From: Clonostachys chloroleuca
Taxonomy: Eukaryota > Ascomycota > Sordariomycetes > Hypocreales > Bionectriaceae
Direction of reading: 5' to 3'
DNA: 64,000 nucleotides
NCBI GenBank assembly: GCA_037952775.1
Contig: JBANAY010000003.1
Location: forward strand, 21,762,001 to 21,826,000
Part shown: one piece after another, positions 11,545 through 23,463 of the stretch
Layout: each line of letters begins with the position of its first letter
Numbering within the stretch: the stretch's first letter is position 1
Program-made: the position numbers and the translations under genes
Notes under the pieces: generated by a model
What the model was told of the DNA's origin: nothing
Seen by the model: the letters and a program-made list of their open reading frames with translations, nothing else
Database searches by the model: none

Positions 11545-13845
11545 CTAGGTACTACTTCCATCGCGAGAAGCTTCAGAAAACAACCCGAGAGAGTCGATAG
11601 AAAGATGCCTCGCAGATGCCATTGAATCCGTTTCAGTCCCCCTCCGAAGACTGGAGCTCCCGCTTCTTAAGCCCATAGGTTGTAATAGATCACGAATATC
11701 TGATGGACTAAACCGTTTCTGCTCAAGGCCATCTTGAGCATGTCTTTGATAGTCATCTCGATGATCGACGTTGGCGCCGTGATTCAGTAGTGCTCTCACA
11801 ATTCTCCTTGTTGAGATTCGTGTTCCTTTGTTGAAACATGTCAATATAAGTGGAGTCTCACGAATGTAGTTCTCGGCATTTGGATCGGCACCATAGGCAA
11901 GAAGGACCTCCACGATCGGCCAGTCATCTCTCTCGCATGCGTGATGAAGTGCTGTCCCAATATACGGGCTCTGTGAGTTGATATCGATGTGCTGTGGGTC
12001 TTCTGGACTCTCAATCTGTTGTGGGATTATCGACGGAGCCATACTGGGCCTTCGCGATTGGATCTTCTCCAGAAGAAGCCTCATGATATGTACGTCTTTG
12101 CAGACGTGAAGTACAGTTTCGACCATGTCTGTTTCGGGCGTTCTGAGGTCGAGGTTGGCACCTTCTTCAAGTAGTACTTGTACAGCGGCAAGCCGCCCCT
12201 TTATTACCGCCATCAACAATGGGGTCATTTTATTCTTCCCTCTGGCATTGATCAGATTCCTATCAGATGCCAGCTGCCTTAACACTTCTTGGCTGACATG
12301 TGGATCACAGACAGCTTTATGGAGAGGAAAATCTCCATCTGTGTCCTTCTTGTTGAAGCAAGGTGGCGTACTCATTTCATCAACGTCGAAGTTGTTCTTT
12401 CGACACCAAGCAATGGTATCACGATATTCTTGGGGCTCTACTGTCGGGTCTTCTTTCAGATGGCGAACAAGCATTTCTCTGAAAGCCTCCACCTCGATAA
12501 GACGCGAGCTGTGCTTGTATGCCTGAATGATTCCCCAAGCAATAGATTTTGCCTCTTCTTTATTGCTTGGATAGTTTTGTGAAAATGTTGGCTCAAAAAT
12601 TGCAAGACGAAGGAAGTGTTCCGCATGAGCCCACATCTGCAGTTTCAAATAAAGGTCACCGATATCTCGGCGCAGCCGGTGAAGGTCAGAAGCGTCAAGT
12701 TCGCGCGGATCAGCAGCTTCCAATCTCTTTGCTTCCTTTGCAAGTTTGTTTAAACGCTCTATACCCTCCTCTCGTCGCCCAGTTCGAAAGCATTTGATCA
12801 AAATACCGATATGATTTGACTCGAGCTTAGTCTTGACGGACTTATTAGGCTCACCAGCCTTGGAGAGTTCGTCATGGCACTTAATGGCCTTGGCATGGTA
12901 GTTTGCTGCCGCATCTGGAAACTCTTGGTCTGAAGCTAGCTCTGCCAATTTTTTGGCCCCGTTGTACCTGAGTCTCAGCTCTTCTAGAGTAACGTGGGTT
13001 TCTGGCGGAGGGAGTTCAAGAAGGGTGGGCTGTTCGCTGACGGGAGAAAGTGCCCAACCCTCAACGGGGGTTTGGGTCCCCGAATGCAAGGTTCGAACAA
13101 CAACTTCTTCGAAAATTTCAAATGCTGAGTCGTTCAACTGTCGAATATCTCTCAGATATTCCTCTGCTCTGTCCTTGGAGTTTGGATCGGAAACATCCAA
13201 GCTGGGCGTCATGACCTCGAAATCTGAACTGAAAGCTGATGCACCGCTGCCAATCTTTTGGCTTAGATTCCGAAGCCCGTTGAAGTAATCCTGGTCAACA
13301 GCACCTGGACTTTCTCTCTCATACCTCCACCTGAATCTTATCGTTAGTAGGAAATCCTACAGACAGAAAGGTTCGTGATAAGGGAGGGATTGAGCCTACA
13401 GATTGGAAGTTGCCCATTGTAAATGGATAGATGCCGTTTCGATTCGCTTCATTGCATTCTCGTTCAAATTGAGGGCGAGATCAGTAGCCTTGTAAGGCCT
13501 TGAACGGAACACTCTTGCGAGCATTTTGGGCTTTGGCAATCCGTCCGGGCGTGTGATAGTTCTTTCTACATCCTTAAGATCATTGTCTACTGTTGTCACG
13601 AGTCGGGCAACTGAGCTGTAGTATTCCATTCGTTTTTCATCTTGATTCGGAGATCTTTGTCGCTGGCGGAGAAGACCCCGGGTCTCGCTCAGGTGTTTCT
13701 CTACCACATTGCAGACCGATATCAAATGATTTATTTGTTGGTCGACGTCCTTGATAGCCTCGTAGGCCTTGTATACCAGTCGAATAGTGTTAACCGCACC
13801 AGTGATGATCTGTATGGCATTCGCGAGTTCCCTAACAACCGACAT
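11545..13845 (-). CDS. Ankyrin-repeat protein with NLR-like N-terminal domain
   Basis: Two exons (13845-13400 and 13330-11545) give 743 residues. The N-terminal 140 residues are helical (ELANAIQIITGAVNTIRLVY, then DVDQQINHLISVCNVVEKHL) and resemble the Fungal_N / HeLo-like leaders found before NACHT domains in fungal NLR proteins. The middle, from about residue 230, has alternating helices that look TPR-like (YHAKAIKCHDELSK, MWAHAEHFLRLAI). The C-terminal third has about five ankyrin repeats (DGDFPLHKAV, KNKMTPLLMAVIKGRLAAVQ, GTALHHACERDDWPIVEVLL, RETPLILTCFNKG). No NACHT or NB-ARC P-loop is present, so this is not a complete NLR. The start is the ATG of MSVVREL; upstream in frame there is only a TTG. 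It lies between two HET genes, consistent with a role in non-self recognition, but that is inference. Confidence 0.85.
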
Positions 13846-15108
13846 TGTTTCGGAGGCACCTTGGCCCAAAAGGGCTTCTGGATTGCACCCTATGGCTCGG
13901 TATAATCAAGTGACCATACGCTCAATATGGTGATTCGCTTGAGAACGGTTGCGAATGCTTGTAAAAGGGCTTCGGACAGATGCACCACATGAATGGAGTA
14001 AGCTAGATGTGGGTTGATGAAGGAAGGAAGTGCTTTCCCCACGTGTAATGTGGAGTAGGGCACTAATTATTAATGTGAGAGGGACGGAAAGAACTTTCAG
14101 CAGATTGACTCAGAGGCAGCCAGATGGGAGTAGCCGAGGAGGGGTTGGTAGCACATGGCCTGAGGGAGGGTTGGTGACGACAGCGTCATACAACGCGTGG
14201 CTCAGCCTCAGCAAACGCACTTTTGTGTAATAATAACAAAAGAGGGGTTACTAGACCTCGATAAACAGTGAGGCGTGCTGATGGCCGAAAGTCTTCGGAC
14301 CCAATCAGAGCAGTTCTCCGTAAGGCTCGCATTCAGCTTGCGGAGGTTTGGACAGGGGTTAGACGCAAGGGAGCGGCTAAGGAGCTGCCTGTAATCATAA
14401 TAGAACTTTCGGAAACTCAAATTGGGCGGTCACACATAGTACCACAACACAGCATCGACGTGTCACTAAATCCAGGCTTTGGGAAATTGAACCTACGCCC
14501 TTTTACGCTCGAAAATTGTGGTTTTCAATCCCCACAACCAATTTCAGGAGAGTAAATATACGAGACCTTAGACATTCACGACCGCATCGGATCGTTCAAT
14601 ACATGGATCGAGTACATTGGACCTCCGCGGGGTAAGTGTCCAGACTGGGGTGTGGTTCCTGGGGAAATGTCTAAGACCACCAGTGAGACCTTGCCCCTGG
14701 CGGGATGAGACGAGGCTCTGCAGATGATATTCATTTCAGCTACTGGAATTATTGAACGCCACATAATGACTTGATGACAGGAGAATGGCCGCTGTGTAAT
14801 TACAATTTCATGCGTACTAGACGGGGGTAGCCAGCCACATCGAGTGGTGGCGGTAAGGGAGGTGTGGGATGATGCAGGCGGACAGTTGCCTGGGTGTAAC
14901 CATATAATGGAGGCGTACGGCTGACAAGTGCCCCCCCCCCGAGGTGGTGTTTCCATTAGCCAATATAATGGCAGCCTAAAGGATATACTTATATATACAT
15001 TCGAAGCTGCAGGTCAGCCACCTAAGTCGTGTGAGGCCTTGACCTGCGTCACGCGATACATCGCGACCAACCCCTTCAGCTTATACAGCAAACAGTACAG
15101 CAACAAAC
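13846..15108. other. Intergenic region with a C10 tract
   Basis: About 1.26 kb between divergent ankyrin and MFS genes. A run of ten C lies at 14931-14940. An open frame at 14576-14956 on the minus strand has no family signature. A TATATA stretch near 14990 may be the MFS core promoter. Confidence 0.5.
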
Positions 15109-17719
15109 ATGGAGGACCAGAGTTCAGAAAATACTCCGCATCAAAGAAAGACTTTCGGAGATTTAGCACGCTCATTTACGGCAAATCGCACGAATCTGGA
15201 CCGAATTGACATCGCCGACCCCCTTCGTAAGCAACAAGATCTTCTATTTCCATTTCATTGACCACAGTCAGGTTGACTATTTCCCAGGTGGTGTATCGAA
15301 TCCGGACATTCGAGATGACATGAAGGAGCTGTTTCCTATCTCGCAAAGCTCCGGGATCAATCAGGAAGAATGGGACAAAGCGATCATTCTTGCCAAATTA
15401 GGTACCCGATCTCCCCCTTAGGTCGCTTCACGCAGGAAGAGTTGGACAGTTTGAGAGCCGAGCGGGAGCAGGTGTTCTTCCAATCTGGAATTCTCCCCGT
15501 CATACTTACGGTTGCTCTGGCGGCCTTTCTTCAAGGACATGTGCAATCGTCCATCAACGCCGGGTCGCTTTTTGAATCGCTCCTGAAGCTAGACGCTGGC
15601 AGCGATGAAAATGAAATTGGAACTCGGAAGAAAGATTGGGAAATTGGAGGAATGAATGCCAGCCCTTTCCTGGCTGCTGCAATTATCGGGGCCCCAATAT
15701 CCCTTCCAACGAACTACTACATTGGCAGACGCGGCGCGTTGATTGTATCCGCCTTGCTGATCATTGCGAGCTCTGTATCGTCGGCCTTTTGCCATGACTG
15801 GATTCAGCTTCTTAGTGTTAGAATTGTTGGCGGAGTGGGTAAGTTATTTTTTCTTCCCTTGAATTATTACATGTATGTCTACTTGGGTAAAACTCCTCAT
15901 TAACCAAAGTCGTTAGGCATGGGGATTAAAGCCGTCAGCGCGCCTATCCTAGCTGCGGAAACTGCGACGGGGTATTGGAGGGGATCGATATTGATAACCT
16001 GGCAGTTGTGGTTCGTTTCGAGATGATTTCATGCCTCTGATTTAGCAACACCGACAGCGCTAACCTTTGTCCACTCACAGGGTCGCCTGTGGTATCATGA
16101 TAGGTTTCGTGGCCAACTTAGTGATCGCAAAAGCTACGAATGTCCTCTTTCTCAAGCAGAACGATATTGAAACGAGCGACAGCAACCACTGGCTGGCCCT
16201 CCAACTCATCCTCGGCGCTCCTTTGGTCGCAAGTGTGGCTCTTCTCATCTCAGTGTATTTCTGTTACGAAAGTTCGCGATTTTATATGAGAGAAGAATCG
16301 CCGAACTTTGATCCAAACCAGGCTCTGAAAATCTTGTTAAGAATCAGAAAGTCCAAAGTGAGAAAGCCTTCTTTATACTGGGCGCCATTAATCAAAGATG
16401 TCAAACTAACATATCAGTAGCTTCAAGCCTTGAGAGATATAATTCTCATACGCTGGTCGGAAAAGTTAAAGAGATTATCTGAGTCCAACAGATCGGCAGG
16501 TGAATCGTGTAGCCCAGAACAAGGGCTGACATACGCCTCCCAGCTCCGCGTAGTCCTCCGTTTATCATTAAATCAGTACCGCACGCTTTTCAAGACACGG
16601 AGGCTACGAAACGCTGTTTGGAGTACTTCAACAGTTGCATTGGCCCAACAACTTTGTGGAAGTCAGTTAACCATCCGCCCCTAAATGAACGTATTGTACA
16701 ACTTCTAACTATAAATTAGTCAACGTATTTGCCTTTTACTCCAGTAAGGCTTCTATTTTCAGAATGAACTTCGGACACTGACTTGATAACTAGATGTGGT
16801 TTTCAATGGGACAGACTCGACGATCGATAAGCCCATGCTCTATAGCTTTGGCTTTGGTATGTCTTGCCATGACCCCCCTACCTTAAGCACTTTCTCTGAC
16901 ATCGTGTGGTTACACAGGAGCAATAAACTTCTTGTTCTGCCTTCCGGCAATGCGTACAATAGATACGTTTGGTCGGAGAACATGGTTGCTTGCCACTTTA
17001 CCAATCATGGGTATACTTCTAGCCGGAGCTGCCGGAGCCTTCCCACTTGATGATAGCACTGTGGTTTCGCCGCGTGTGGCTGCAGGAATATCATTGATAC
17101 TAAGTGAGACTTCCCTAAGATATTTTATGTCCCTCAATTAAACTTACGGATAACAGTTTTTGTTGCTGTGTATTCTCCTGGATTAGGTATGCAAATTTCA
17201 AATCCTTAAGAGGTCTATGTTAACCCAAGGTCCACTACAGGTCCTATACCATTTACCTTGGCATCTGAAAGGTTAGTCAAAGTCGCTCACATTGTCTCTA
17301 CAATATAACTGACTCGACAACTATCTAGTTTCCCTCTTTCTCATAGAGAGGCCGGCGCATCAGCAGCAATAGCAACTAATCTATTCTTTGCCGGAATTCT
17401 CACGATCATCATCCCCGCGATGAAGCAGGCATTCAAAACACCCGGCTTGCTCGGATTCTTCGCTGGAATGAACTTTGTTGCGCTCATTCTCGTTTTCTTC
17501 ATCGTTGAGGAGACTCGAATGTTTAGTCTCGAGGAATTGGACGAGGTGTATAATCAGAAGAAGAGCAAGTTCGCCAAGTATCAGCTATCCGAGATGCTTC
17601 CGTATTTTGTCAAACGTTATCTCTTCTTCCAAAGTGGCACCAAACCTCCTCTCAGATATGATGAGTGGATAGCACGTGAGCAAGATATCTCAATGGAGGA
17701 CCTTGATGCTACACGCTGA
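15109..17719 (+). CDS. MFS sugar-transporter-family permease, 11 exons, one frameshift
   Basis: A membrane transporter of the sugar porter type. Exons fit as 15109-15226, 15288-15838, 15917-16010, 16081-16357, 16421-16661, 16720-16743, 16794-16856, 16918-17103, 17157-17186, 17241-17271 and 17329-17719. Family marks are INAGSLFESLLKLD in TM1, YYIGRRGALIVSAL (the GRR loop), RIVGGVGMGIKAVSAPILAAE, TFGRRTWLL, GPIPFTLASESFPLSHREAG (the PESPR/GP.P..ySAE.FPLSHRE region) and VEETRMFSLEELDEV. The long N-terminal cytosolic tail is typical of the fungal branch with this signature. Exon 2 shifts frame at the five-C run 15413-15417: six C would give a continuous frame, and the only alternative, a 20-base intron, is too short. 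Otherwise undamaged. Substrate unknown. Confidence 0.85.
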
Positions 17720-17991
17720 GGTATAATGCTGTTACTCTGGATGTCACGGCTAGCTGCATGATGTTCATCAAACACCCAGGTAATATTTCAGATTGATTTT
17801 ACAAGTTTATGATAGGGGATTTCAAGATTCCACAACAGGTAGCGATGACGCTGGCCTCCATATGCTGTCAAATTAGTCATGTTACACTCATGTCATTGGT
17901 AATAGGTTTGGGCAGTGCAGATACCTTAGTTCTCAGAATCTGTATGTACAGTGAACAATTCCAACGGAAAAAGCCGCAATCTGAGAAGATT

Positions 17992-20295
17992 TCATACAAT
18001 TTGGATCCGGCTTTCTGGTTTCTCTAGGACTTTCCGATGTTGTAGTGCTTCTCCGGCCATGATTCCGTACACAAAAGACTCCCCAACCAACTTGAACTGG
18101 TCCACGGAAACAGATCGCAAAATATATGGTGTTTTCCCTCCGTCCAACACTGCCACCACATCACCCTCTTTTGCATTCCATGGAGCCAACCCAATATATC
18201 CCTTCCTTGTCACAAAGAGCGCGCGGTGGCCACAAGCCCTTTGTATACGCTTCACATAGGCCCCATAGTGCTTTACAATTAAATTTTCCTCGCCACTCCG
18301 GAGATAACTGGAAAATTTGTTCGAAGGATATTCAGTGTCATCGCGGAGACGCAAGCTTTCGAATTCATTCAGCATGTCCTGCTCGTGGAGGGTGAGTGTG
18401 ACTTCTTCCATAGCTCCCTCCCAAAACCCCATATTCGTGATATCAGGTACCTCTCTCGCCCAGCCATTGCGATCATACCACACTTCAATGTAGTGCTTAT
18501 CACTCTCTGGCGCGGCGTGAGCACCCGCCCAGTCGGCAATCATTGTGCGCCACAGAGCGTCTTCGCGGCTAGAGTCTTTGTACGGACAATCTTGTACCGG
18601 TTGCAAAGCTTGTTCTTCCCACGCAATCAAAGTTTCGTTTCCTTTTCTGGAAAGAGCAGTTATTTCACTTTGCGGGTGCCACGCCGGCGCAATAGACTCG
18701 ATTTCATCAAAAACGAACCCGCTCAATGATAACACGCATGCCGATTGTCCCACAGAAACATGCGGCATCTCATCACCCGATGCCCAATAGAGTGGGTGGC
18801 TGAAGGTGAAGTCCAGGAGGGGTTCTGGATCCCAGGCGGTTGGAGTATACCAGTTAGGAACCCATGAGGGAAGCTGGGCTAAGTCGGCCAGCAGTTTCGT
18901 TATCTTCTCTTCTGGTTTCATGGCGGGTTTCTCTCCTTTTGGTTCGTGTGATACTGTGGCCCGTCCCAAATTGTCCCATTTCTTTTGCCAATCTGTCGGC
19001 AACTCTCGCCGTTCCATTATCATCGCAGCCCGGGATAATGATCCAGCCAAGGGACTCTTTTCAAACGTCTCATTTGTCTTGTAGTTGTGGAATTTTGGAA
19101 CCTTCCCAGGTATTCTTTCCCATCCATCAGGGAGTCTAGCCCATGACTGCCTCGGCTTCTTTCCTGGGCCGTCGTCGATCTGTGCCTTCACGTCATGATA
19201 TTTCGATTGCTCGAGCAGAGAATACACCTGCTCTTTTGGATATCTCACTGGTGCCCCTTGCCACTCCCTGGCGTAGTTTAGAGTATCTAGTGATTGGCTT
19301 CCTCGAATGAACTTGAACGCAAACTCTCGGTACACATCAGGAACGGAGGCTGTGCTGTCGGGAACAACACCCATCGCTTGGGTAGATGGCGCGATTCCCA
19401 GAAATCCAAAGATCTTATCTTGTGGCTCGGAGCATTCAAGCGCTCGGCATCGATACAATATCTCAAGGAGATTGATTCCCGAGGCGGAATCATGCCACTT
19501 TTGTCGATACTCTGAAATAAAGCGGAATAATCCATCCGGGAAATTATTCTCATCAAGCACAATTCCCATAGCCTCGAAGTTCGGTCGACTCATGCGCCGC
19601 CCTTCAATAAGCTTCTTTATCATATCCCAACTTACTAGCTCCTCTCCACACATGACAACAAGCTTCTGGGCAAGGACAGCTTCTTGCACAACCCACGTAC
19701 GCCTCCACCATGGTCGATCCAGGAGTTCTCTGATTTCGCCGACCAGTTGGTCATCCGTGTAAGTCAGCCTATCCAACGCGGTAGCCATGTTTGTTGTATA
19801 GGATGGTCTGACATTGTCACCATGCACTTCAAGCCATAGCTGGCGGAGGCTCACATTTATGAGCTTCCCCTGCAGGTATCTTATCCCGAGGATTCCCTGC
19901 TCCGTAGGCTCTCCTAGCCATATGATGACCTGCGATGCCTGCCCAAAGATGTGCTGCATCACCGTGATTTGCCGGTCGCGCTCCGGGACCTCCTCTTGGT
20001 TGATGCAGATGGCATCGATCCACACGCGACGAGAGCCTTTGCGGCGTCGCAGGCGACGCAGTGCCGCCGCTGCATTTTCTCGGACCTTCAATGCGGCATT
20101 ATTTAAGACTATCTGGACGGACGGGTGCTCATCTCCCCAAGTATATGATATAGCCTCAAACTGCGGATTATCACGCAACTTGACGCGCTCGAGGTCGCAG
20201 ACAATAGTGGCATCTTTGTCCGTGGCAGGGTGCAGAGTGAGAAGACGGATCTCGCCATTTGCTGTGTCGACTGGGGAATACAGGAATGGCCCCAT
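17992..20295 (-). CDS. Intact HET-domain protein
   Basis: Single exon, 767 residues from the ATG of MGPFLYSPVDTANGEIRLL, the standard HET opening; the open frame extends upstream only to a GTG. The HET domain is complete: FEAISYTWGDE, ALRRLRRRKGSRRVWIDAIC, INQEEVPERDRQITVMQHIF, VIIWLGEPTEQG, RPWWRRTWVVQEAVLAQ, DKIFGFLGIA. Residues about 387-416 (19047-19137) look like a degenerate WW domain (LPDGWERIPGK then NYKTNETFEKSPL). The C-terminus has the usual ALFVTRKGYIGLAPWNAKEG and DVVAVLDGGKTPYILR blocks. Probably mediates vegetative incompatibility or another immune-type response; the partner is unknown. It is transcribed toward the MFS gene, 272 bases away. Confidence 0.92.
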   Translation of the reverse strand: MGPFLYSPVDTANGEIRLLTLHPATDKDATIVCDLERVKLRDNPQFEAISYTWGDEHPSVQIVLNNAALKVRENAAAALRRLRRRKGSRRVWIDAICINQEEVPERDRQITVMQHIFGQASQVIIWLGEPTEQGILGIRYLQGKLINVSLRQLWLEVHGDNVRPSYTTNMATALDRLTYTDDQLVGEIRELLDRPWWRRTWVVQEAVLAQKLVVMCGEELVSWDMIKKLIEGRRMSRPNFEAMGIVLDENNFPDGLFRFISEYRQKWHDSASGINLLEILYRCRALECSEPQDKIFGFLGIAPSTQAMGVVPDSTASVPDVYREFAFKFIRGSQSLDTLNYAREWQGAPVRYPKEQVYSLLEQSKYHDVKAQIDDGPGKKPRQSWARLPDGWERIPGKVPKFHNYKTNETFEKSPLAGSLSRAAMIMERRELPTDWQKKWDNLGRATVSHEPKGEKPAMKPEEKITKLLADLAQLPSWVPNWYTPTAWDPEPLLDFTFSHPLYWASGDEMPHVSVGQSACVLSLSGFVFDEIESIAPAWHPQSEITALSRKGNETLIAWEEQALQPVQDCPYKDSSREDALWRTMIADWAGAHAAPESDKHYIEVWYDRNGWAREVPDITNMGFWEGAMEEVTLTLHEQDMLNEFESLRLRDDTEYPSNKFSSYLRSGEENLIVKHYGAYVKRIQRACGHRALFVTRKGYIGLAPWNAKEGDVVAVLDGGKTPYILRSVSVDQFKLVGESFVYGIMAGEALQHRKVLEKPESRIQIV

Positions 20296-20999
20296 CTCAT
20301 CTTGCAGTTCGGAGGCCTGGAGCTTTTGAAATCTCACGTTGGATTTTTGTGGCTTGGAACTTTGGGATCAATGTTGGTTGGTTGTCCTCCTCTCGCATCG
20401 GCAAAACGAAGCTTCCGGCCCCAGTCAGCTGAACACGCTAGAGAACAGGGGTCTTGATGCGATTGAGGGCTGCATGGTGCATGTCAGCACCAGATCTCGT
20501 GATTCCGGGGCTGACTATTGAGCTTCTATGAGTTGCTGAAGTAGATGTTGAATTGTGGGGTGGTGTTCATGTTGTCTAGCTTGTACCGGAATGGTTCCAT
20601 GCCAGAAATCTACAGATAATCATCCCCTTGAATACAACCTTAAATGGTATGCGGGCCTTACTGATATTTATTAAGTGCCGAATTTAGGTTATCGAGGTCG
20701 TTGGTTCAATAATTTAAAACTAGGATAGGGGCCGGGAAATGGATAAACATTTCTTTGCGGGTGAGAATCATGAGCAACATTGGGAGCCAAAAGATTAGCA
20801 TATGTGGTCAAATCCAAATTCAACATCGTCCGAACAAATTAAAGGCCGGGGTATCCGATAATCACAGTAGTTTGAATGATTAGACTTCCTGTTCCCAGAG
20901 TTTTAACCAAGCAATCTGATATAATTAAATTTATCCTACCAAAGATAAACTCCCAAAGCCGGGATCAGCAAGTTGTGAGCAGCCACTCCGCAAGACGCA
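20296..20999. other. Intergenic region
   Basis: HET promoter and NCS1 permease 3' region. No coding signal seen. Confidence 0.55.
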
Positions 21000-22811
21000 T
21001 TACACGCTGTCTCCCTTCTCCTCCGACACCTTCTCTTCGATGGTAGCGCCTGGAATCGGTGATTTGGCTTCTAAAAATGAAGGAGGATCTCCAAAGGTTC
21101 CAAAATAGTCAAGGTCATCCACAGCAAGCTTATCAGGCATGGGCCAGAAATAGTCCAGAGCCATGTAAACGACACCAGAAACCAAGCATCCCAGGAACCA
21201 TGATAGTTGATAAAGTCTAGTCCACCCTGCCCAGAACCCAGTAGGGTCCACGGCACGCTGGGCAAGGCCAGGCATGAGAAACCAAACGCCCATGGGCCAG
21301 GCGACGGCAGCACGCCAATTCCAGCCTTTGGTATACCAGTAAATGCTCTCCGGCGAGTTTGAGAAGAGCTCTGTAAGCTTGATGGTGGTCCTGCGCAGGA
21401 GGAAGTAGTCGGCAAACATGATGCCCATGAGGGGGCCCAAGAAGATGTTAAAGCTTCCAACGACCGTCAGGAAGTTGGTGGCGCTGTTCAATAATGACCA
21501 CGGCTGCATGGCAAAGACGAAGACAATTGTGAAATAGCCACCTCGCCGAATCGTGAACCATCGAGGGAACAGAGCTGCCAGATCAATACCGGCAACGACG
21601 CAGTTGGATGCCACCACCATGCCGAACTGGGAGAACATGAATGCAATGCTGGCGAACGCGACACCAGCCCTGGCGCCACTATTGCCTTCGTACTTTCGAA
21701 TGGCATCAAGGAAGGCATACGGTTGCCAGAGGAGCTTCTTCTCCTCGGGGTAAAGAGTCGCTGCACATGAGGTGCACACGATACCAATGCATGCCACTAT
21801 GATAGTGCCAAGCGGAACCATGACAAGCTGAGCCAGGATTTGGTCACCTGGTTTGCGGGCATATCGTGTGTAGTCAGACTGGGACCACATATGCGTGGCA
21901 ATGCCTCCAATGTTGGCAGTGATCGCAGCAACAAACGCCCAGCCTAAATCACCGCCTTTGGCTGGCTTGACACCGCTGATGGTAGTGTCTGCCAGAAGAG
22001 CTCCTCCGCCATCGGCGCGAACGGTGGCCCAGATCAGCAGCGCGAAGACAGTCGTCGCGACGGTCACTGATGAGACGAGGAATGGCTTCTTGTATCTCTC
22101 GGGGCTGAACCAAATCAACGGGAGACAAAGAATGAAGTAGACGATGAATGCGACCAAGTCATACGCTTTCATGGCTCCGTTCGCCAATGGGGTGTCAAGT
22201 TTGAGGAATGCTGGCGACATGCAGCTAAGAAGAACCTTGAGGCATTGGCTACCATACCATGTATTGGTGGCTGTCCAAACAAATGATAGGAATACGCGGA
22301 TAGCCTAATGGAGTAACATAATGTCAGTATACTTCTTGCGTGGAGAGAAATTGCTAGTCGGACATACCATTGGGAACCAATATCCCCAGATACCCCAGTT
22401 CTGCTTCATCCACAAGGGGAAGCCAATGTGCCACTTCGCCCCAGGGTGACCGCCCGCTATGCAAACAAATCCGACAAAGGTGTGCGCAATAATAATGGCA
22501 AGCATTGATTGCTGAAGTCTGTGTCAGATACGGGATACCAAAACCTCAACAATTGCTAATAACACAATACATACCCAGACATTCAGCCCCAGAGAAATGA
22601 GCGAAGAGCCAGTCGTCCATCCGCCAACGTTGAAGGATCCGGTGACCATCCAAAGACCGACAAACTCCCACGGTCCATAAGGTCGACGGGACGGAGGCAA
22701 TGGACGAGTGTCCTTGTTAACGTAGATGTCCACGTCGGCATCCGTGTCTCTCTGGACTTCCAGTCGCCGGAGCAAGCGGCTAGTGAAGGTTGATGTTGAA
22801 GCCTCCGTCAT
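21000..22811 (-). CDS. NCS1 family permease (uracil/uridine/allantoin type)
   Basis: A plasma-membrane symporter for nucleobases or related ureides, Fur type. Three exons (22811-22575, 22511-22368, 22304-21000) give 561 residues in frame. Family marks are RRPYGPWEFVGLWMVTGSFN and GGWTTGSSLISLGLNVW in TM1, AGGHPGAKWHIGFPLWMKQN, WGIWGYWFPM, ATNTWYGSQCLKVLL, NIGGIATHMWSQSDYTRYAR, PLGTIIVACIGIVCTS, SFNIFLGPLMGIMFADYFLL and RRTTIKLTELFS. The C-terminal tail is acidic and Lys-rich. It diverges from the dioxygenase gene across a 652-base promoter with about ten GATA sites, suggesting nitrogen-catabolite control and a shared pathway. Uracil, uridine, allantoin and hydantoin are all possible substrates in this family. 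Confidence 0.93.
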
Positions 22812-23463
22812 GGTGACTATTGTACTATTTCAGAGCAGAATGATGGATATCAGATGGTCAATCCATTTTTAGAGAGTGCGGTCGTCTGATTTTATGCCTC
22901 TCTGGTGTTTGGACAAACAGATCAAAAGACTTGACATGGAGGCGGGATGCCAATCTGGAGTTGCCAGCTTAGCGTACCAAGTCTTTGAAGTGATAAGAAC
23001 CGGTAATCTGGGTGTGCTGGACCCAACTCAGATAAGCAACCCCAGATAGAACCTTGACTCGATGATATGCATGTTGCAAGCCAATTCCGCGTGTGCTGAT
23101 TTGGCAGTGAGTTGTGGGGTTATGCGGGAATGAGCAGTTTAGCAGTTTATCTGTTCAGTTTATCAGTTTTTAGTCACAGTGATGATAAGCCACGCTCTCT
23201 TATCAAGGATCCTAAGCCATCCACACACCTCTTGCCCAGCGAATCATGAAACGATATACTAAGTGATTTCAAGATTACCAGTTCTGCCGTTTTATCGCGA
23301 GGGCATTTCACTCGTGCTTATGTATCTGATGCGTAGAGAGTAGGTTGATAAATACTCTTGCTCCGTACGATTCTCTATGGCTAGTATCCAAACTAGGTCA
23401 ACGGTTCCTGATAAGAAATACCTTCTCGCACACAGCTAATACAATCTCGCCAAACTCCACAAG
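22812..23463. promoter_or_regulatory. Divergent promoter with about ten HGATAR (GATA-factor) sites
   Basis: HGATAR matches, either strand, include TGATAAG at 22991, AGATAAG near 23031, AGATAG near 23044, reverse matches near 23147 and 23159, TGATAAG near 23184, a reverse TGATAAG near 23199, a reverse CGATAA near 23291, TGATAAA near 23346 and TGATAAG near 23409. About two would be expected by chance in 652 bases of even composition. GATA factors of the AreA/NIT2 type bind such sites to activate genes for secondary nitrogen sources, which suits the permease on the left and the dioxygenase on the right. Confidence 0.7.

Noticed and set aside
14576..14956. A 126-codon minus-strand gene
   Set aside because: No family mark, starts next to a C10 tract, no splice continuation.
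15413..15432. A 20-base intron (GTACCC to TTAG) joining the MFS frames
   Set aside because: Too short for any fungal intron; one missing C explains the frame change and matches four other cases.
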